Source of the DNA: Yoonia sp. | GTDB taxonomy: Bacteria; Pseudomonadota; Alphaproteobacteria; Rhodobacterales; Rhodobacteraceae | Direction: 5' to 3' | DNA length: 64,000 nt | NCBI RefSeq assembly: GCF_018402175.1 | Contig: NZ_JAGYJK010000017.1 | Location: 744,001-808,000 of the forward strand | In this document: positions 24,787 to 35,227 of the stretch, piece by piece | How the letters are laid out: each line of letters opens with the position of its first letter | How positions within the stretch are numbered: the stretch's first letter is position 1 | Program-made: the position numbers and the translations under genes | The notes under the pieces: generated by a model | What the model was told of the DNA's origin: nothing | Database searches by the model: none | The model's input: the letters and a program-made list of their open reading frames with translations, nothing else

Positions 24787-24796
24787 GTAGGGTGCA

Positions 24797-25522
24797 ATGA
24801 TGCGGATGCAAAGCGTGATCAGGGCGATCTATCCGGCGCAATGCGTCGCATGCGAAACCCAGACACAGGCCGAGAACGGGCTTTGCGGCACCTGCTGGCG
24901 CGAAACCCGGTTCATCGACGGCACGATCTGCGATACCTGCGGCGCGCCTTTGCCAGGCGACAGCGACGGCCAGCGCCTGCAATGCGACGATTGCATGGTC
25001 ATCGCGCGGCCTTGGGACCGGGGACGCGCGGCGTTGGTTTATACCGGTATCGGGCGCAAACTGGTGCTAGGGCTGAAACATGGCGACCGCACCGATCTGG
25101 TGGAACCTGCGGGCCTGTGGATGGCGCGGCAGGCACGGGCGCTGATCCATCCCGATACGGTGGTCGTGCCGGTCCCGCTGCATTGGATGCGTCTATTGCG
25201 GCGGCGGTATAATCAAGCCGCATTGCTGGCGCAGGTCATCGCCCGCGATCTGCAACGGCCTGTCTGTGTCGATGCCCTGCTGCGCCCGCGCAAGACAGCC
25301 CCCCTCGAAGGACACAGCCGCGACGCGCGTTTCGCGGCGCTGACGGGCCAGATCACCCCGAACCCGCGACAACAGGCGCAGATCGCGGGCAAACCCGTAT
25401 TGCTGGTCGATGATGTGATGACCTCTGGCGCGACGCTGGCCGCTTGTGCGCAGGCGCTTTTGGACGGTGGTGCAGCCCGAGTTTCGACGATAACACTGGC
25501 ACGCGTCGTCAAGGATGCCTAA
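24797..25522 (+). CDS. comF: ComF-family phosphoribosyltransferase-like protein
   Basis: A 241-residue protein with a four-cysteine zinc-ribbon pair at the N-terminus (CVACETQTQAENGLCGTCW and CDTCGAPL...CDDC) and a C-terminal phosphoribosyltransferase fold with the PRPP loop VLLVDDVMTSGATLAACAQAL. The middle holds VVVPVPLHWMRLLRRRYNQA, diagnostic for ComF. The family is linked to natural competence but its reaction is not established. It probably shares transcription with grxC, which begins 32 bp downstream. Confidence 0.9.
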   Translation: MMRMQSVIRAIYPAQCVACETQTQAENGLCGTCWRETRFIDGTICDTCGAPLPGDSDGQRLQCDDCMVIARPWDRGRAALVYTGIGRKLVLGLKHGDRTDLVEPAGLWMARQARALIHPDTVVVPVPLHWMRLLRRRYNQAALLAQVIARDLQRPVCVDALLRPRKTAPLEGHSRDARFAALTGQITPNPRQQAQIAGKPVLLVDDVMTSGATLAACAQALLDGGAARVSTITLARVVKDA

Positions 25523-25554
25523 GTCACACATGACACAGCCAAAGGAGAGCTGTC

Positions 25555-25812
25555 ATGCAGACCATAGAAATCTACACCAAACCCACCTGCGGTTTTTGCC
25601 ACATGGCCAAACGGGTGCTGACCGCCAAGGGCGTCAGTTTTACCGAAGTGAACATCACCGCGCAGCCGGAAAAGCGCGCCGAGATGATCCAGCGCGCCAA
25701 AGGCGGCAGCACCGTGCCGCAAATCTTCATCGGCGGCAAACATGTCGGCGGCTGCGATGACCTGATGACGCTGGACCGGCAAGGCAAGCTTGACGGCTTG
25801 CTGTCGGCATGA
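25555..25812 (+). CDS. grxC: Glutaredoxin 3
   Basis: An 85-residue glutaredoxin: MQTIEIYTKPTCGFCHMAKR with a CGFC dithiol active site, TVPQIFIGG (cis-Pro glutathione site) and HVGGCDDLMTLD. GGAGAG precedes the ATG. The final ATGA overlaps the start of the amidase gene. Confidence 0.95.
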   Translation: MQTIEIYTKPTCGFCHMAKRVLTAKGVSFTEVNITAQPEKRAEMIQRAKGGSTVPQIFIGGKHVGGCDDLMTLDRQGKLDGLLSA

Positions 25813-26639
25813 AGGCAGGGCTAGTCCAGCTGTGTTCCGGCGACGATCCGGTCGCCAATCTGGCCGCAACGCGTGACCTGATCGCACAGGCGGCGGCGCA
25901 GGGTGCGGAGTTCGTGCTGACGCCCGAGGTGACGAATTGCGTCTCGCAGGATCGGGCGCACCAGCGTGACGTGCTGCAACATGAAGAGGACGACATCACG
26001 CTGGCGGGCTTGCGCGCAACGGCACGGGATCTGGGCATCTGGCTGTCGATCGGATCGCTGGCGCTCAAGACGGGCAATGCCGATGGTCGTTTCGCCAACC
26101 GATCATTCCTGATCGACCCGACAGGTGCGATCATGGCCCGCTATGACAAGATCCACATGTTCGACGTGGATGTGTCTGCTACCGAAACTTTCCGCGAATC
26201 GGCAGGGTTCCGGCCCGGTGATCGGGCCGTCCTGGCGCAAACGCCTTTCGCGCAGATCGGCCTGACGATCTGCTATGATATCCGTTTCGCCTATCTGCAC
26301 CGCGCGCTGGCACAGGCGGGGGCTGATATCCTGCTGGTGCCCGCTGCCTTTTCGCCCGTCACGGGGGCTGCGCATTGGGAACCCCTGCTGCGCGCACGCG
26401 CCATCGAAACTGGCTGCTTTGTGCTGGCCGCCGCGCAGACAGGCAGCCACCCTATCCGCCACGGCAAGCCGCGCCAGACCCATGGGCACAGCATGGCGAT
26501 TGCGCCCTGGGGCGAGGTTTTGGTGGATATGGGCACCAAAACCGGCACCGCCATTGTTGATCTTGACCTGACGAAAGTGGCACAGTCACGGCAGCGCATT
26601 CCGGCGCTGACCCATGATTGTCCCTTCGAAGGTCCCTGA
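25809..26639 (+). CDS. Nitrilase-superfamily carbon-nitrogen hydrolase
   Basis: A 276-residue C-N hydrolase related to Nit1/Nit2 amidases. The catalytic triad is visible: Glu in FVLTPEVTNC (near residue 41), Lys in YDKIHMFDVD, and Cys in IGLTICYDIRF (near 155). The grxC-amidase-MarR order with overlapping stops and starts suggests one operon. Nit1-type deaminated-glutathione amidase would suit a glutaredoxin neighbour, but that is inference. Confidence 0.88.
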   Translation: MKAGLVQLCSGDDPVANLAATRDLIAQAAAQGAEFVLTPEVTNCVSQDRAHQRDVLQHEEDDITLAGLRATARDLGIWLSIGSLALKTGNADGRFANRSFLIDPTGAIMARYDKIHMFDVDVSATETFRESAGFRPGDRAVLAQTPFAQIGLTICYDIRFAYLHRALAQAGADILLVPAAFSPVTGAAHWEPLLRARAIETGCFVLAAAQTGSHPIRHGKPRQTHGHSMAIAPWGEVLVDMGTKTGTAIVDLDLTKVAQSRQRIPALTHDCPFEGP

Positions 26640-27082
26640 TGGCCGACAATGCCGCCAGCCTTGCCGTGTCGCTGTTCAGCGAAATCCTTGCCGTGGACCA
26701 GCTTGCGCGCGCCTCGGTGGCCAAGGTGTTGCCCAAGGGTATGGAATTGTCGCATTTTTCCGTGCTGAACCATCTGGCCCATGCGGGGGCCGAACGCTCG
26801 CCCGCGCAACTGGCCAAGACGTTCCACCTGACGCGGGGTGCCATGACGAACACGCTGCACAAATTGGAATGGGCAGGCTGGGTGCATATTCGCCCCGACT
26901 GGGACGATGCGCGCCGCAAGATGGTGTCGATCAGCCCTGCGGGCCTGTCCGCCCGCGACGCCGCTATCGCCGCCATCGCGCCTGTCATCGCAGAAGCGGT
27001 GGCCAAAGTGGGCGAGGAAAAAGTCCGCATCGCCCTGCCGGTCCTGCGCGAAATGCGGCTCAAACTCGGCCAGATCGACTAG
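26639..27082 (+). CDS. MarR-family transcriptional regulator
   Basis: A 147-residue winged-helix protein starting MADNAASLAVSLFSEIL. The DNA-binding core is LSHFSVLNHLAHAGAERSPAQLAKTFHLTRGAMTNTLHKLE and the wing is WDDARRKMVSISPAG. TGATG overlap with the amidase gene. The ligand and targets are unknown. A truncated copy of the dispersed GC-rich repeat follows at 27132. Confidence 0.85.
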   Translation: MADNAASLAVSLFSEILAVDQLARASVAKVLPKGMELSHFSVLNHLAHAGAERSPAQLAKTFHLTRGAMTNTLHKLEWAGWVHIRPDWDDARRKMVSISPAGLSARDAAIAAIAPVIAEAVAKVGEEKVRIALPVLREMRLKLGQID

Positions 27083-27131
27083 GACTCCTCATCTTCCAAG
27101 CACGTCAATTCGCGCAAGCGCGATTTGACGT

Positions 27132-27146
27132 GATCCCCGCCGGAGG
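27132..27146 (-). repeat. Dispersed GC-rich repeat, partial copy 3
   Basis: GATCCCCGCCGGAGG between the MarR gene and ubiG, matching the repeats at 12999 and 13098. Confidence 0.5.
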
Positions 27147-27170
27147 CATAAAAGTTCTTTGGAACCCACC

Positions 27171-27911
27171 TCAGCCCTTGGTCGCGGCAGTCACATAATT
27201 CACTGACAGGTCACGATCACTGATCGCCCAAGTGAACCGCAGTGGGTTGAACACGAATCCCTTGCGGTCCACCGGTACCAGCTCGGCCTTTTCCAGCAGC
27301 GCGAACAATTCGTCGGGCGTGATGAACTTCGCCCATTCATGCGTGCCCTTGGGCAGCCAGCGCATCACCCATTCCGCGCCCACGATCGCCATGGCGAATG
27401 ATTTGGGGTTGCGGTTGATGGTTGAGCAGATGTGCAGACCGCCCGGTTTCAGCAATTGCTGACAGGCGGTCAGATAGCCCAACGGGTCGGCCACATGTTC
27501 CACGACTTCCATGTTCAACACGACATCGAATTGTTCGCCCGCTTCTGCCAGCGCCTCGGCGGTGGTGTGGCGATAGTCGATCTCTAGCCCCGATTGCACG
27601 GCATGGACCTGTGCCACCGGAATGTTGCGCGCGGCGGCATCAGCCCCCACGACCGTAGCCCCCAGCCGCGCCATCGGTTCGCACAGCAACCCGCCGCCAC
27701 AGCCGATATCCAGCAACCGAAGCCCCGCAAAAGGCGCAGGCGCTGTCAGATCGCGCCCGAATTCTGCGGCAATCTGGCGTGTGATGTAATCCAGCCGGAC
27801 GGGGTTCATCATGTGCAGCGGCTTGAACTTGCCGTTCAGGTCCCACCATTCGGCGGCCATCGCCTCGAACTTGGCGATTTCGGACGGGTCGACGGTGTTG
27901 GTTGCGGACAT
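27171..27911 (-). CDS. ubiG: Ubiquinone biosynthesis O-methyltransferase UbiG
   Basis: Methylates both O positions during ubiquinone synthesis. The start at 27911 ([24 protein letters not shown]) is supported by GGAG upstream. SAM motif [22 protein letters not shown] is near residue 65, and [16 protein letters not shown] is typical of UbiG. About 246 residues. Divergent from the aminopeptidase across 64 bp. Confidence 0.95.
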   Translation of the reverse strand: MSATNTVDPSEIAKFEAMAAEWWDLNGKFKPLHMMNPVRLDYITRQIAAEFGRDLTAPAPFAGLRLLDIGCGGGLLCEPMARLGATVVGADAAARNIPVAQVHAVQSGLEIDYRHTTAEALAEAGEQFDVVLNMEVVEHVADPLGYLTACQQLLKPGGLHICSTINRNPKSFAMAIVGAEWVMRWLPKGTHEWAKFITPDELFALLEKAELVPVDRKGFVFNPLRFTWAISDRDLSVNYVTAATKG

Positions 27912-27975
27912 TTTCTTGGCTCCGGTGCTTACGGCGGTCATGGTTTCTTGTTTCATTCCGCGATATAGGGTGGCT

Positions 27976-28971
27976 ATGGACAAAGTCGTAGGACAAAAGC
28001 GCCAAGGTGCCCACCTTTATCCCCCCGTTGATCCCTTTGATCAGCGGGTGCTGGATGTTGGCGACGGTCACCGGCTTTATGTCGAACAATGTGGCAACCC
28101 TGACGGTATTCCTGTCGTTGTTCTGCATGGTGGCCCCGGCGGAGGATGCAGCCCCGCGATGCGGCGCTATTTCGATCCGGCGATTTTCCGTATCGTGCTG
28201 TTCGACCAGCGTGGCTGTGGCAAGTCGCGCCCCCATGCCAGCGTCGTGGCGAATACGACATGGCATCTGGTGGCGGATATCGAACAGATCCGGCAGACCT
28301 TGAGCATCGACCGCTGGATCGTCTTTGGCGGGTCATGGGGGGCAACGCTTGCCTTGATCTATGCGCAGGCGCATCCTGACAGGGTTGCGGCCCTGACCCT
28401 GCGCGGTGTGTTCTTGATGACCCAGCCGGAACTCGACTGGTTCTATGGCGGGGGCGCCGGGAAATTCTGGCCCGATCTTTGGGCGCGTTTTGCCGGCATG
28501 ATTCCTGCGGATGAACAGGGTGATCTGATCGCTGCGTACCACCGGCGGCTGTTTTCCGGCGATCTGCCGCTCGAAACCCGCTATGCCCGCGCTTGGGCGT
28601 CGTGGGAAAATGCGCTGGCGGCGATGGACAGCGACGGATTGACCGGCGAAAGCCCCGCCGATTACGCCCGCGCCTTTGCGCGGCTGGAAAATCACTATTT
28701 CCACAATGCTGGTTTTTTGTCGGCAGATCAGCAGATCCTGCATCCCGCCCAGCTGGCAAAGATCGCAAGCATCCCCGGCATCATCGTGCAGGGGCGGTAT
28801 GACATGATCTGCCCGCCCGTTTCGGCCTATCGATTGGCGCAGGGCTGGCAAAATGCGCGGCTGGTCATGATTGGGCGTGCGGGGCATGCGCTGTCAGAAC
28901 CCGGGATCAGCGCGGAACTTGTGCGCAGCATGGATGCGCTTGGCACACAGCGGGTCAACCTAGGCCTTTGA
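27976..28971 (+). CDS. pip: Proline iminopeptidase
   Basis: Alpha/beta hydrolase of peptidase family S33 that releases N-terminal proline. The 331-residue protein starts [20 protein letters not shown]. It shows [20 protein letters not shown], the [12 protein letters not shown] motif, the serine nucleophile in [14 protein letters not shown], and the late histidine in [12 protein letters not shown] peptide importer lies directly downstream, which fits use of imported peptides. Confidence 0.93.
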   Translation: MDKVVGQKRQGAHLYPPVDPFDQRVLDVGDGHRLYVEQCGNPDGIPVVVLHGGPGGGCSPAMRRYFDPAIFRIVLFDQRGCGKSRPHASVVANTTWHLVADIEQIRQTLSIDRWIVFGGSWGATLALIYAQAHPDRVAALTLRGVFLMTQPELDWFYGGGAGKFWPDLWARFAGMIPADEQGDLIAAYHRRLFSGDLPLETRYARAWASWENALAAMDSDGLTGESPADYARAFARLENHYFHNAGFLSADQQILHPAQLAKIASIPGIIVQGRYDMICPPVSAYRLAQGWQNARLVMIGRAGHALSEPGISAELVRSMDALGTQRVNLGL

Positions 28972-29029
28972 TCTTTACAGATTGTGCGCAGCCGTTAAAG
29001 TCGCCTCTAATAAATGGGGAACGACTGGT

Positions 29030-30022
29030 TTGGGCAATGTCCTGACGATTATTCTGCAACGGCTGGCACTTGGCTTTTTGACGCTACTGGTTGTATCGGT
29101 TGTAATCTTTGTCGCGGTCAACCTTCTACCCGGCGATTTTGCGCAATCTATTCTAGGTCAGGGGGCGACACCGGAATCGGTTGCTGCGATCCGCCGTGAT
29201 CTGGGCCTCGATCAACCGATGGTCACGCGGTATTTCAGCTGGCTTGGCGGGGCGCTGCAAGGCGATTTCGGGTCGAGCTTTGCGCAGGCGAGCTTTGCTA
29301 ATTTCACTGGGTCCGATTCCGGCGCAGGCAGTGTCGCGCAACAGATCGCGCCACGTTTCGCCAATACGATGTTCCTTGCCGCCGTCAGCGCCGCGATTGC
29401 CGTGCCTTTCGCGCTGGTGCTGGGGGTTCTGGCCGCCTTGTACCGCAATTCTGTCTTTGACCGCGCGACGAACATCTTCACCCTGTCGTCGATTTCCAGC
29501 CCCGAGTTTTTTCTGGCCTATGTGCTGATCCTGTTTCTGGCCGTGCTGAACCCGATCCTGCCATCGGTGTCCAATATCTTTGCGGATATGGCGTTCAGCG
29601 ACAGGCTGGAAAAGACGTTGCTGCCTGCGCTGACGCTGACGCTGGTTGTCACGGCGCATATGATGCGGATGACACGCGCCGCGATCATCAACCTGTTGTC
29701 ATCACCCTATATCGAAATGGCGCGGCTCAAGGGCATGTCGCCGCTGCGCGTGATCGTACGCCATGCGCTGCCCAATGCGCTGGCGCCGATCATCAACGTC
29801 GTGGCGATCAACCTTGCCTATCTGATCACCGGCGTCGTCGTGGTCGAGGTCGTGTTCGTCTATCCCGGCATCGGGCAGTTGTTCGTTGACAGCGTGAAAT
29901 TCCGCGACATTCCGGTTGTTCAGGCCTGCTGTCTGATCTTTGCGGCGGCCTATATCCTGCTGAACCTGACGGCGGATATCATGTCGATCCTGTCCAATCC
30001 ACGGTTGAGGCATCCGAAATGA
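29030..30022 (+). CDS. Peptide/oligopeptide ABC permease, subunit 1 (OppB-like)
   Basis: Inner-membrane permease of the dipeptide/oligopeptide family with about six membrane segments (first: IILQRLALGFLTLLVVSVV). The EAA-type loop is EMARLKGMSPLRVIVRHALPN. A TTG at 29030 with GGGGA nine bases upstream is the likeliest start; the open frame runs back to 28982. It overlaps the second permease by four bases. The four genes 29030-34470 make one ABC importer with its binding protein. Confidence 0.88.
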   Translation: MGNVLTIILQRLALGFLTLLVVSVVIFVAVNLLPGDFAQSILGQGATPESVAAIRRDLGLDQPMVTRYFSWLGGALQGDFGSSFAQASFANFTGSDSGAGSVAQQIAPRFANTMFLAAVSAAIAVPFALVLGVLAALYRNSVFDRATNIFTLSSISSPEFFLAYVLILFLAVLNPILPSVSNIFADMAFSDRLEKTLLPALTLTLVVTAHMMRMTRAAIINLLSSPYIEMARLKGMSPLRVIVRHALPNALAPIINVVAINLAYLITGVVVVEVVFVYPGIGQLFVDSVKFRDIPVVQACCLIFAAAYILLNLTADIMSILSNPRLRHPK

Positions 30023-31216
30023 TCTGGTTCGCCGCTGCATTGCTGGGTTTTGCCGCGATCGCCTGGGGGTTCCGGTTCGCGGGTCAGGTAGCGACAGGGC
30101 GCGCGCCCTATTTCCGCGATATGACCTTTGGCGTGGCTTATGGCTATATCTTTGCGGTCGCGGCGCTGGTCTGGCTGGTGTGGGCCTATCTGCAGGGCCG
30201 CAGCCCTGATCCGGCGGTCGCCAACAAGTTCTTTTTCCTGCGCATCGCGGTCGAAGGGTTTATCGTCTTTGCCATTGGCGCGTGGCTGTTCCGGCTGTTG
30301 GGGCGCAATGTCGGGACCAAAGGGACCAAGCGGTTGTTCCGTTCCATGCCGCTGACCGCGTCTTTCGGGATCATGATGATCCTGATCTATGTGTTTGTGG
30401 CGGTCTTCGCGTCCTTTCTTGCGCCTTACGGTCAGGCCGAAATCATCCGTGGCGTGCCTGCCAATATCATGCCGGGGGGCGATATCGCGCTGGGTGGCAA
30501 CCCCGATTTCCCGCTTGGTACCGACCAGATCGGCCGCGATATCCTCAGCCGACTGATCTATGGCGCGCAGAACACGGTGGGTATTGCTTTTGCCACAACG
30601 GTCATCGCCTTTGCGTTGGGGGGCAGCATGGGGTTTCTGGCGGCGACGCTGGGTGGCTGGCTGGACCAGCTGTTGTCGCGGATCGTTGATGTGCTGATGG
30701 CGATCCCGTCGCTGATCTTTGCGCTGCTGCTGATGACCATCGCCAGCGTCTGGGCGCCGCGGCTGGGTATCCCGCAGACCTATTTCATGATCCTCATCAT
30801 CGCAGTGATCGACAGCACTCGCGTCTACCGGTTGTCCCGCGCTGTGGGGCAAAGCATCGTGGTGATGGATTACATCGAGGCGGCCAAGCTGCGCGGCGAA
30901 GGCATGGGCTATCTGATGTTCAAGGAAATCTTGCCCAATGCGACAGCCCCCTTGCTGGCGGAATTCGGGCTGCGGTTCTGTTTTGTGTTCCTGACCATCG
31001 CGTCACTGTCGTTTCTGGGCGTGGGTATCCAGCCGCCTTTGGCCGATTGGGGGACGATGGTGCGTGATCTGGGCGGTTTCGTGAATTTCGCGCAATTCGC
31101 GCCGATGGTGGCAACGCCGCCCCTGCTCGCCGCAGGTGCAATTGCGCTTGCTGGCCGTGGCGGTCAATTTCGTGGTGGACTGGATGCTGCACCGGTCTTC
31201 GGGGTTGAAGGACTGA
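30019..31216 (+). pseudogene. Peptide ABC permease, subunit 2 (OppC-like), frameshift near the end
   Basis: Second permease, with an unusually long N-terminal membrane part before the core (FGIMMILIYVFVAVFASFLAPYG). The EAA-type loop is EAAKLRGEGMGYLMFKEILPN. One extra T near 31147 shifts the last 20 or so codons; the restored end is AVAVNFVVDWMLHRSSGLKD with the stop at 31214-31216. The uncorrected frame runs on a little into the next gene. Because only the tail is changed the protein might still work. Confidence 0.88.
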
Positions 31217-31217
31217 C

Positions 31218-32879
31218 ATGACCCAAGCCCCCGACACAACGCCACTGGTCAAGATCCGCGATATCCGCATCGACGGCCGCAGCGATGAAACATGGCTGCC
31301 GATTATCAAGGGTGTGAACCTGACCCTGCAACGCGGGCAGGTGCTGGGGCTGATCGGCGAATCCGGTGCGGGCAAATCCACGCTGGGGCTGGCTGCGATG
31401 GGCTATACCCGCGATGGCGTGCGGATCAGCGGTGGCAGCGTGGAATTCGACGGGATCGACCTGCTGACAGCCTCGGCTGCGGTCAAGCGTGACCTTCTGG
31501 GCAAGCGGATCGCCTATGTCGCGCAATCGGCAGCGGCCAGTTTCAACCCCGCCCACCGCCTGATCGACCAGCATGTCGAAGCGCCGGTGCAGCATGGCAT
31601 CGCCGGACGCAAGGACAGCGCCGAGGATGGGATCGCGCTGTATCGCAAGCTGCGCCTGCCCAACCCAGAGGAAATCGGGTTCCGCTATCCGCATCAGGTA
31701 TCGGGCGGCCAGTTGCAGCGCGCAATGACCGCGATGGCGATGTCCTGCCGTCCTGATCTGATCATCTTTGACGAACCAACCACCGCACTGGATGTCACCA
31801 CCCAGATCGAGGTGCTGTCGGCCATTCGTGACATCGTCGCGCAATACAACACCGCCGCGATCTATATCACCCATGATTTGGCGGTCGTGGCGCAGATGGC
31901 AGACCGGATCAAGGTTTTGCTGCGCGGCGAAGAGATCGAGACCGCCGATACCCGCACCATGCTGACTGCACCGGTGCAAGATTACACCAAATCGCTGTGG
32001 GCTGTGCGCAGCTTTGAACGCCCGGCCAAACCCGCCGTGCAAACGGGCGCCGTGCCCTTGGTCAGTGTGCGGAATGTGGATGCAGCTTACGGCAAGGAAA
32101 AGGTCCTGCATGATGTCAGTTTCGACATCCACGCAGGCCGCACCGTGGCCGTGGTTGGCGAAAGCGGATCGGGCAAATCCACGACGGCGCGTTGTATCAC
32201 CGGGTTGCTGCCACCCATGGCGGGACAAATCCTGTTCGACGGTGCGCCCCTGCCCCCCGATTACCGCAAGCGCAGCAAGGACCAGCTGCGCCAGATCCAG
32301 ATGATCTATCAGATGGCCGATACCGCGCTGAACCCGCGGATGAGCGTGGGGCAGATCATCGCGCGGCCGGTGCAATTCTACCTTGGCCTGACCGGCAAGG
32401 CGAAACGCCAGCGCGTCGATGCCTTGCTGAACCAGATCGAACTGGACCCAGCGGAATATTATAATCGCCTGCCGTCCGAACTGTCGGGCGGGCAGAAACA
32501 GCGCATCGGGATCGCGCGCGCGCTGGCCGCCGAGCCGCGTTTCATCATCTGTGACGAGGTGACATCGGCGCTGGATCAACTTGTCGCCGAAGGGATCTTG
32601 CGTCTTTTGGCTAGGTTGCAGGATGAATTGTCGCTGTCTTACATGTTCATCACGCATGATCTGGCGACGGTGCGGGCCATCGCGGACGAAGTCGTCGTGA
32701 TGAAGGACGGGTATGTCGTGGAACAAGGCCCCAAGGCCGAAATGTTCAGCCCGCCGCACCACGCCTATACCGATCTATTGCTGTCGTCGGTGCCAGAAAT
32801 GGACCCTGACTGGCTGACCAATCTACTTGTCGAACGAGGAGTTGATAATATCGGCGATGCAGCCGTTAATGAACTTTGA
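31218..32879 (+). CDS. Peptide ABC importer ATPase with two nucleotide-binding domains
   Basis: A 553-residue fusion equivalent to OppD plus OppF. The first domain has [31 protein letters not shown] and [13 protein letters not shown]. The second has [33 protein letters not shown] and [13 protein letters not shown]. It drives peptide uptake with the permeases immediately upstream (one base apart) and the binding protein downstream. Confidence 0.93.
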   Translation: MTQAPDTTPLVKIRDIRIDGRSDETWLPIIKGVNLTLQRGQVLGLIGESGAGKSTLGLAAMGYTRDGVRISGGSVEFDGIDLLTASAAVKRDLLGKRIAYVAQSAAASFNPAHRLIDQHVEAPVQHGIAGRKDSAEDGIALYRKLRLPNPEEIGFRYPHQVSGGQLQRAMTAMAMSCRPDLIIFDEPTTALDVTTQIEVLSAIRDIVAQYNTAAIYITHDLAVVAQMADRIKVLLRGEEIETADTRTMLTAPVQDYTKSLWAVRSFERPAKPAVQTGAVPLVSVRNVDAAYGKEKVLHDVSFDIHAGRTVAVVGESGSGKSTTARCITGLLPPMAGQILFDGAPLPPDYRKRSKDQLRQIQMIYQMADTALNPRMSVGQIIARPVQFYLGLTGKAKRQRVDALLNQIELDPAEYYNRLPSELSGGQKQRIGIARALAAEPRFIICDEVTSALDQLVAEGILRLLARLQDELSLSYMFITHDLATVRAIADEVVVMKDGYVVEQGPKAEMFSPPHHAYTDLLLSSVPEMDPDWLTNLLVERGVDNIGDAAVNEL

Positions 32880-32928
32880 TCGAATCGTGGTCCAAAGGGC
32901 CGATATTGTGCAACAGGGAGAAAAAAAC

Positions 32929-34470
32929 ATGAATGGAATTAGCAGACGCGGATTGCTGAAAACGGGTGTCGCCGCTGGCGTTCTTGGGCTTTCAGGCATG
33001 CCGCTGCGCGCGCAAAGCCGGGGCGGCAAGTTCACTGCTGGCATCGGTGGCGCGAACACGTCGGACAGCTGGGATGGACGGACACATTCGGATCTCTTCA
33101 TGATCGCGGCAGCCCTTGGCGGCGTCTACGACGCATTGACCGAAGTCGCTGCTGACGGATCGCTGCAGGGCGAGCTTGCCACAAGCTGGGAAGCCAGCCC
33201 CGACGCCAAGGTCTGGACCTTTAACCTGCGCCAGGGCGTGACCTTCCATAATGGCAAGGCATTCGGCGCTGATGACGTGATCGAATCGCTGCAAATGCAT
33301 GTGGCTGAAGGGTCGAAATCTGCAGCCCAGCCACTTGTCGCCGCAATCACCGAGATGCGCAAGATCACCGACCACCAGGTCCAGTTCACACTGGAAGCTG
33401 GCAATGCTGACTTCCCCTATTTGCTGTCGGATTATCACCTGCTGATGTATCCCGCAGGCCAGATCGAGGAATCCATCGCAAAAGGCATCGGCACAGGCCT
33501 GTACGAAGTCGTGGCCTTTGACCCCGGTGTCCGCTTTGTCGGACGGCGCGTTGCGGATCATTACAAAGGTGACAGCGCCGGCTTCTTTGACGAGGTCGAA
33601 CTGATAGCGATCAACGACAACACCGCGCGGATGAACGCGCTGTTGACCGGCCAGATTGACGCCGTGAACCGGATCGATTTCCGGCTGGAACCATTGCTGC
33701 GCGCCAACCCGAATGTCAGCATTCAAGAAGTGACTGGTAACCAGCATTACACGTTCCCGATGCTGACGCAGTCTGCACCGTTCAACGATGTGAACGTGCG
33801 CCGGGCGCTGAAATACGGTGTTGACCGTCAGGAAATGGTCGACAAGATCCTGCTCGGTCACGGCAAGGTTGGCAACGACAGCCCGATCGGCCCCGCAAAC
33901 CAGTATTACCATGCCGAAATGGAACAGTTGGCCTATGATCCTGACCGTGCAAAGTTCCACCTGAAGCAGGCCGGACTGGACAGCCTGAACATCGACCTGT
34001 CAGCATCCAACGCTGCATTTGAAGGTGCTGTTGATGCAGCCCAGCTGTATCAGTCGTCCGCTGCACCTGCGGGCATCAACATCAACGTGATTCAGGAACC
34101 TGCGGACGGCTATTGGTCGAACGTCTGGTTGGTGAAACCGTTCTCGGCATCTTATTGGTCGGGCCGGTCAACAGAAGACTGGATGTTCTCGTCCGCCTAT
34201 GAGGCTGGCGTGCCATGGAACGACAGCCAGTGGGACAATGCGCGGTTCCAGGAACTGCTGTATTCCGCGCGTGCCGAACTCGACTCCGACAAGCGGCGCG
34301 AGCAATACTACGAAATGCAGCAGATCCTGCGTGACGATGGCGGCGTGGTCATCCCGATGTTCGCCAACTTCGTCCAGGCGATCAGCAACCGTGTCGTGAC
34401 CCCTGATGTCGTGGGCAACACCGCCCAGATGGACAACAACCGTATGCTGGAACGCTGGTCGCTGGCGTAA
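32929..34470 (+). CDS. Periplasmic peptide-binding protein (family 5)
   Basis: A 513-residue extracellular solute-binding protein. The start at 32929 has GGGAG upstream. The N-terminus MNGISRRGLLKTGVAAGVLGLSG is a Tat signal with twin arginines. The mature protein shows WTFNLRQGVTFHNGKAFGADDV, the hallmark of the DppA/OppA family. It is the last gene of the importer operon and is followed by a strong terminator. Confidence 0.93.
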   Translation: MNGISRRGLLKTGVAAGVLGLSGMPLRAQSRGGKFTAGIGGANTSDSWDGRTHSDLFMIAAALGGVYDALTEVAADGSLQGELATSWEASPDAKVWTFNLRQGVTFHNGKAFGADDVIESLQMHVAEGSKSAAQPLVAAITEMRKITDHQVQFTLEAGNADFPYLLSDYHLLMYPAGQIEESIAKGIGTGLYEVVAFDPGVRFVGRRVADHYKGDSAGFFDEVELIAINDNTARMNALLTGQIDAVNRIDFRLEPLLRANPNVSIQEVTGNQHYTFPMLTQSAPFNDVNVRRALKYGVDRQEMVDKILLGHGKVGNDSPIGPANQYYHAEMEQLAYDPDRAKFHLKQAGLDSLNIDLSASNAAFEGAVDAAQLYQSSAAPAGININVIQEPADGYWSNVWLVKPFSASYWSGRSTEDWMFSSAYEAGVPWNDSQWDNARFQELLYSARAELDSDKRREQYYEMQQILRDDGGVVIPMFANFVQAISNRVVTPDVVGNTAQMDNNRMLERWSLA

Positions 34471-34488
34471 ACCGCCTGCACCGTATGG

Positions 34489-34516
34489 AACGCCCCGCCT
34501 TGATCGGCGGGGCGTT
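34489..34516 (+). terminator. Rho-independent terminator after peptide importer operon
   Basis: Perfect 11-bp stem AACGCCCCGCC / GGCGGGGCGTT with loop TTGATC, followed by TTGC. Confidence 0.85.
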
Positions 34517-34611
34517 TTGCATTGCGCTTGCAGTCCTGCGCAACACCGCCTATAACTCTCTCAATAGCGGCGTCTTGGCTTCCACCCCCAAGGCTCCACC
34601 GGGAAACATCA

Positions 34612-34634
34612 ACGGGCCGCGCGCCCGTTTTTTT
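34612..34634 (+). terminator. Terminator-like hairpin in the rimP leader
   Basis: Stem ACGGGC / GCCCGT with loop CGCGC, followed by seven T, only 17 bases before the rimP start. It is downstream of the importer terminator, so it may be an attenuator of the nusA operon rather than a second stop for the importer. Confidence 0.6.
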
Positions 34635-34651
34635 ATGCTTGGGACTAACCC

Positions 34652-35227
34652 ATGAATGACTTGATCGCCAAAGCGGCCATCGACCGCCGGATTGCAGAGA
34701 TTATCACCCCCGTCATCGAGGACATGGGGTTCGAGGTCGTGCGCGTCCGGCTGATGACCGGCAAGGAAAGCACCCTGCAGATCATGGTGCAGCGCCCCGA
34801 TGGCACCATCGAGGTGGACCAATGCGCGCAGATTTCCACCGCCGTCAGCGCCCTGCTGGATGTCGAGGACCCGATTGTCGATGTCTACACGCTCGAAGTA
34901 TCCAGCCCCGGCATTGACCGCCCGCTGACCCGGTTGAAAGATTTCGACCAGTGGAAAGGCTTTGAGGCCAAGATCGAAACCGAAGAACTGATCGACGGCC
35001 GCCGCCGGTTCAAGGGTGAACTGGCCGGTATCGACGGCGACGAAGTCCTGATCGACATCGACGAAGGCACCATTGGTCTGAAATTCGCTTGGCTGTCCGA
35101 TGCCAAGCTTGTGCTGACAGATGACCTGATCCGCGACGTGCTGCGTGGCCGCAAGGATGCGGGCCAGATCGACGAAACCCAATTTGACGAAATTGAAACC
35201 ATCATCGATGGCGAGGAGAATACCTGA
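34652..35227 (+). CDS. rimP: Ribosome maturation factor RimP
   Basis: Assists 30S subunit assembly. The 191-residue protein has the N-terminal domain [19 protein letters not shown] and the [14 protein letters not shown] motif, then the C-terminal SH3-like barrel. It is the first gene of the conserved rimP-nusA-ylxR-infB operon, and its stop overlaps the nusA start by one base. Confidence 0.95.
   Translation: MNDLIAKAAIDRRIAEIITPVIEDMGFEVVRVRLMTGKESTLQIMVQRPDGTIEVDQCAQISTAVSALLDVEDPIVDVYTLEVSSPGIDRPLTRLKDFDQWKGFEAKIETEELIDGRRRFKGELAGIDGDEVLIDIDEGTIGLKFAWLSDAKLVLTDDLIRDVLRGRKDAGQIDETQFDEIETIIDGEENT

Noticed and set aside
31164-32762. Antisense 532-codon frame opposite the peptide ABC ATPase
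   Set aside because: Shadow of a GC-rich gene; no conserved features.
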